A DNA stretch of 64,000 nucleotides. It comes from Lobosporangium transversale (lineage: Eukaryota > Mortierellomycota > Mortierellomycetes > Mortierellales > Mortierellaceae). The first letter of the stretch is position 1, and each line of letters opens with the position of its first letter. Below the pieces are notes generated by a model. That model did not search any database. It was not told the DNA's origin and worked only from the letters and a program-made list of their open reading frames with translations. Below, one piece after another: positions 62,434-64,000 of the stretch. The position numbers and the translations under genes are program-made. Location: assembly GCF_002105155.1 (NCBI RefSeq), contig NW_019029044.1, positions 62,001 through 126,000 on the forward strand, given 5' to 3'.

Positions 62434-64000
62434 ATGTCTAATGCTAACACTAACACCTATATCCCCCCTCCACCTACGCAAGGCCATAACCCCTATCCAC
62501 CATCACCACAACATCAAGGGCCTGCTGCTCGGTCTCCTAATATGCCAACGTATGCCCCTAGTGGGCCTCAGTCCGAGTTGCCCTCGCCTACGACGAATCA
62601 AATCAACATCTCGGGCCCTCTCGACCTCAAGACATCAGGTCCACAGCCTATCCTGCCCCCAGTTCGAGATGCACACCCTCCTCCTCGGCCCAGTCTCCCT
62701 AGCAGAAGCGCAAGTCTGCGCCGTGCACCTTCGCAAAACGCGCAGCGCCAAGAGTCCTCTGCTGGCTCCGTCAACCATACCCTGAATAGCCAGGAAGTGA
62801 CCACAGCATCATCTGTCAATGGCGAAAATCAGAATCAGAATAATCAGCAATCACACCAGCAAGGGAACTTGGCCTCTGATCAATATCAACCCCCTTCACC
62901 ATATTCTAATCAGACCTCCCCTCAGAACTCGCCTAGTATCCGAACACAACCAAACAGTCCTGGAAATGACAATCACCCTGGCACTAGTCCAACCAGCAGC
63001 TATTTTGACAACAAAAGCTCTACTCAAAGTGATAATGCCTCACTCCTGACAGTCGCCTCATCTTCGGGCTTACAAAGATCCAACAGCAAGATTAATTACT
63101 CCTCGCCACTCTTGCGCCACCAAAGTCGATCGGGACCACCTTCACCTTCAACCCCACATCAACCATTGAAGCGCCAGACATCTATCCTGAAGAACGGCTC
63201 CAAGGACGCACCCTATCTGTCGAACGTCAAAAGCTACCACAGCCACCTCGAGACCCTGAATCAAACCTGGGAGCCTCCAGGTCCTATCTCGGTCGCTTCA
63301 TCTTCTGCATCACCACCTTCGTCTGGATCTCATCATCCACTTGCAAAGCTTGGATCAGCGTCTAATCTAAGGGCCTTGGCAACAGCAGCAGCAACAGTAA
63401 CAGCTTCTGGCACAGAAGGTCCAACGGTTACTTCTGTTCCACTCAGCCCAATGAAGAGTCAAGAGCTGTCAGCCGCCGGAATAGCCTCTCCAGGAGATGG
63501 ATCCGGTTTACAGGGAGCAATAGCATCAACCGATGGTGCTCAACATGCTCAGGTGTGTATGAGAGCTTTTTTTTTTTTTGTACATGTAGTTCACATTGAG
63601 CACCACCTATGCTGCTTCATCGCTTGCTCACAATTTACCCCTCTTTCTTTTTTTTTTCCCTTTGGTCTACTCCCCGCCAGGAACCTAAGGATAAGACAGT
63701 TCATGTACCGACGTATGATTCAGACAACTACAAGGTAAAAACCATTTATTGAATAATCGCTGGTCTAACAAGCTGGTGATTTTATCGGTCTCTAAAAGTT
63801 TAGATTTCTTTTTTATTTTTGGTGGCGCGACTCCTATAGGTGCCTGTACCTCCTTCTCCTGTGGTATCTCCACGCATGGGGCCAACACAGAGCAATACAC
63901 AGAACACATTCAATTTCCTCAATTCAGACCCTACCTTGCAACGATCGACCTCCAGGAGGCGCGCACCACCCATTCAAGTCCAAGCTGGTCAGTCTCCTCA
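62434..64000 (+). CDS. Disordered Pro/Ser/Gln-rich protein, N-terminal part (partial, unknown function)
   Basis: Three exons are visible: 62434-63552 (ATG at 62434), 63681-63734, and 63840 to beyond the window edge; phases agree (373 codons, 18 codons, then open). The first 370 residues are low-complexity and probably disordered: Pro-rich start (TYIPPPPTQGHNPYPPSPQH), Ser/Pro motifs suggestive of kinase targets (SPQNSPS, RQTSILKNGS), Gln/Asn stretches and an Ala/Thr-rich segment. The short second exon reads EPKDKTVHVPTYDSDNYK and the third VPVPPSPVVSPRMGPTQSNT. I recognise no domain; folded domains may lie downstream of the window. The leader upstream has ATTCATTCATT-type repeats and a T run ending about 35 bases before the ATG. 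Confidence 0.75.

Overview
The window is nuclear DNA of a filamentous fungus. It has many short spliceosomal introns (about 60-350 nt, usually GT-AG), AT-rich intergenic DNA full of long A/T homopolymers and microsatellites, and a typical fungal gene set: Scs7-type sphingolipid fatty acid hydroxylase, Ysc84/SH3YL1 actin-patch protein, Sak1/Elm1/Ssp1-like kinase, RACK1, formin. A Kv-type potassium channel, together with large NACHT / pentapeptide / WD40 receptors, points to an early-diverging lineage. Mortierellomycotina (Mortierella/Linnemannia-like) is my best guess; this is inference from gene content and protein style, not from a database search.

Layout. 1-0.8 kb: 5' part of a SURF6/Rrp14 ribosome-biogenesis gene (minus, runs off the left edge). 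3.5-5.7 kb: voltage-gated K+ channel (minus). 6.5-8.6 kb: GNAT-type acetyltransferase (minus). 8.6-12.4 kb: repeat-rich, apparently gene-free. 12.4-16.6 kb: CaMKK/Sak1-like kinase (plus). 17.0-19.3 kb: RACK1 (plus). 19.5-21.9 kb: SH3YL1/Ysc84 homologue (minus). 22.9-24.3 kb: Scs7/FA2H hydroxylase (plus). 37.4-39.4 kb: alpha/beta-hydrolase lipase (minus). 40.9-50.1 kb: 22-exon formin of about 2051 aa (plus). 50.4-51.9 kb: ribosomal protein uL2/RPL8 (minus). 62.4 kb to the right edge: a disordered Pro/Ser-rich protein (plus, incomplete).

The accessory material is a set of three related NLR/STAND receptor genes, all on the minus strand, at 25.1-31.3, 33.2-37.2 and 53.4-59.6 kb, with the lipase, formin and ribosomal protein genes lying between copies 2 and 3. 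Each is built from a helical N-terminal region, a NACHT NTPase, pentapeptide repeats, about 16 WD40 repeats and a Cys-rich tail. Copy 3 is intact if one 93-nt intron is spliced. Copy 1 has one nonsense codon in its N-terminal exon. Copy 2 is a pseudogene whose N-terminus comes from a different paralogue, whose P-loop region is deleted, and which carries two nonsense codons and a frameshift. NACHT and pentapeptide parts are almost identical between copies while the WD40 sensors are strongly diverged, the pattern expected of a birth-and-death family of recognition receptors.

The housekeeping genes were joined exon by exon using splice consensus, reading-frame phase and protein-family conservation. 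Exon coordinates are given in each entry. No tRNA, rRNA or CRISPR array was found. One short U6-snRNA-like stretch is listed as a weak observation.
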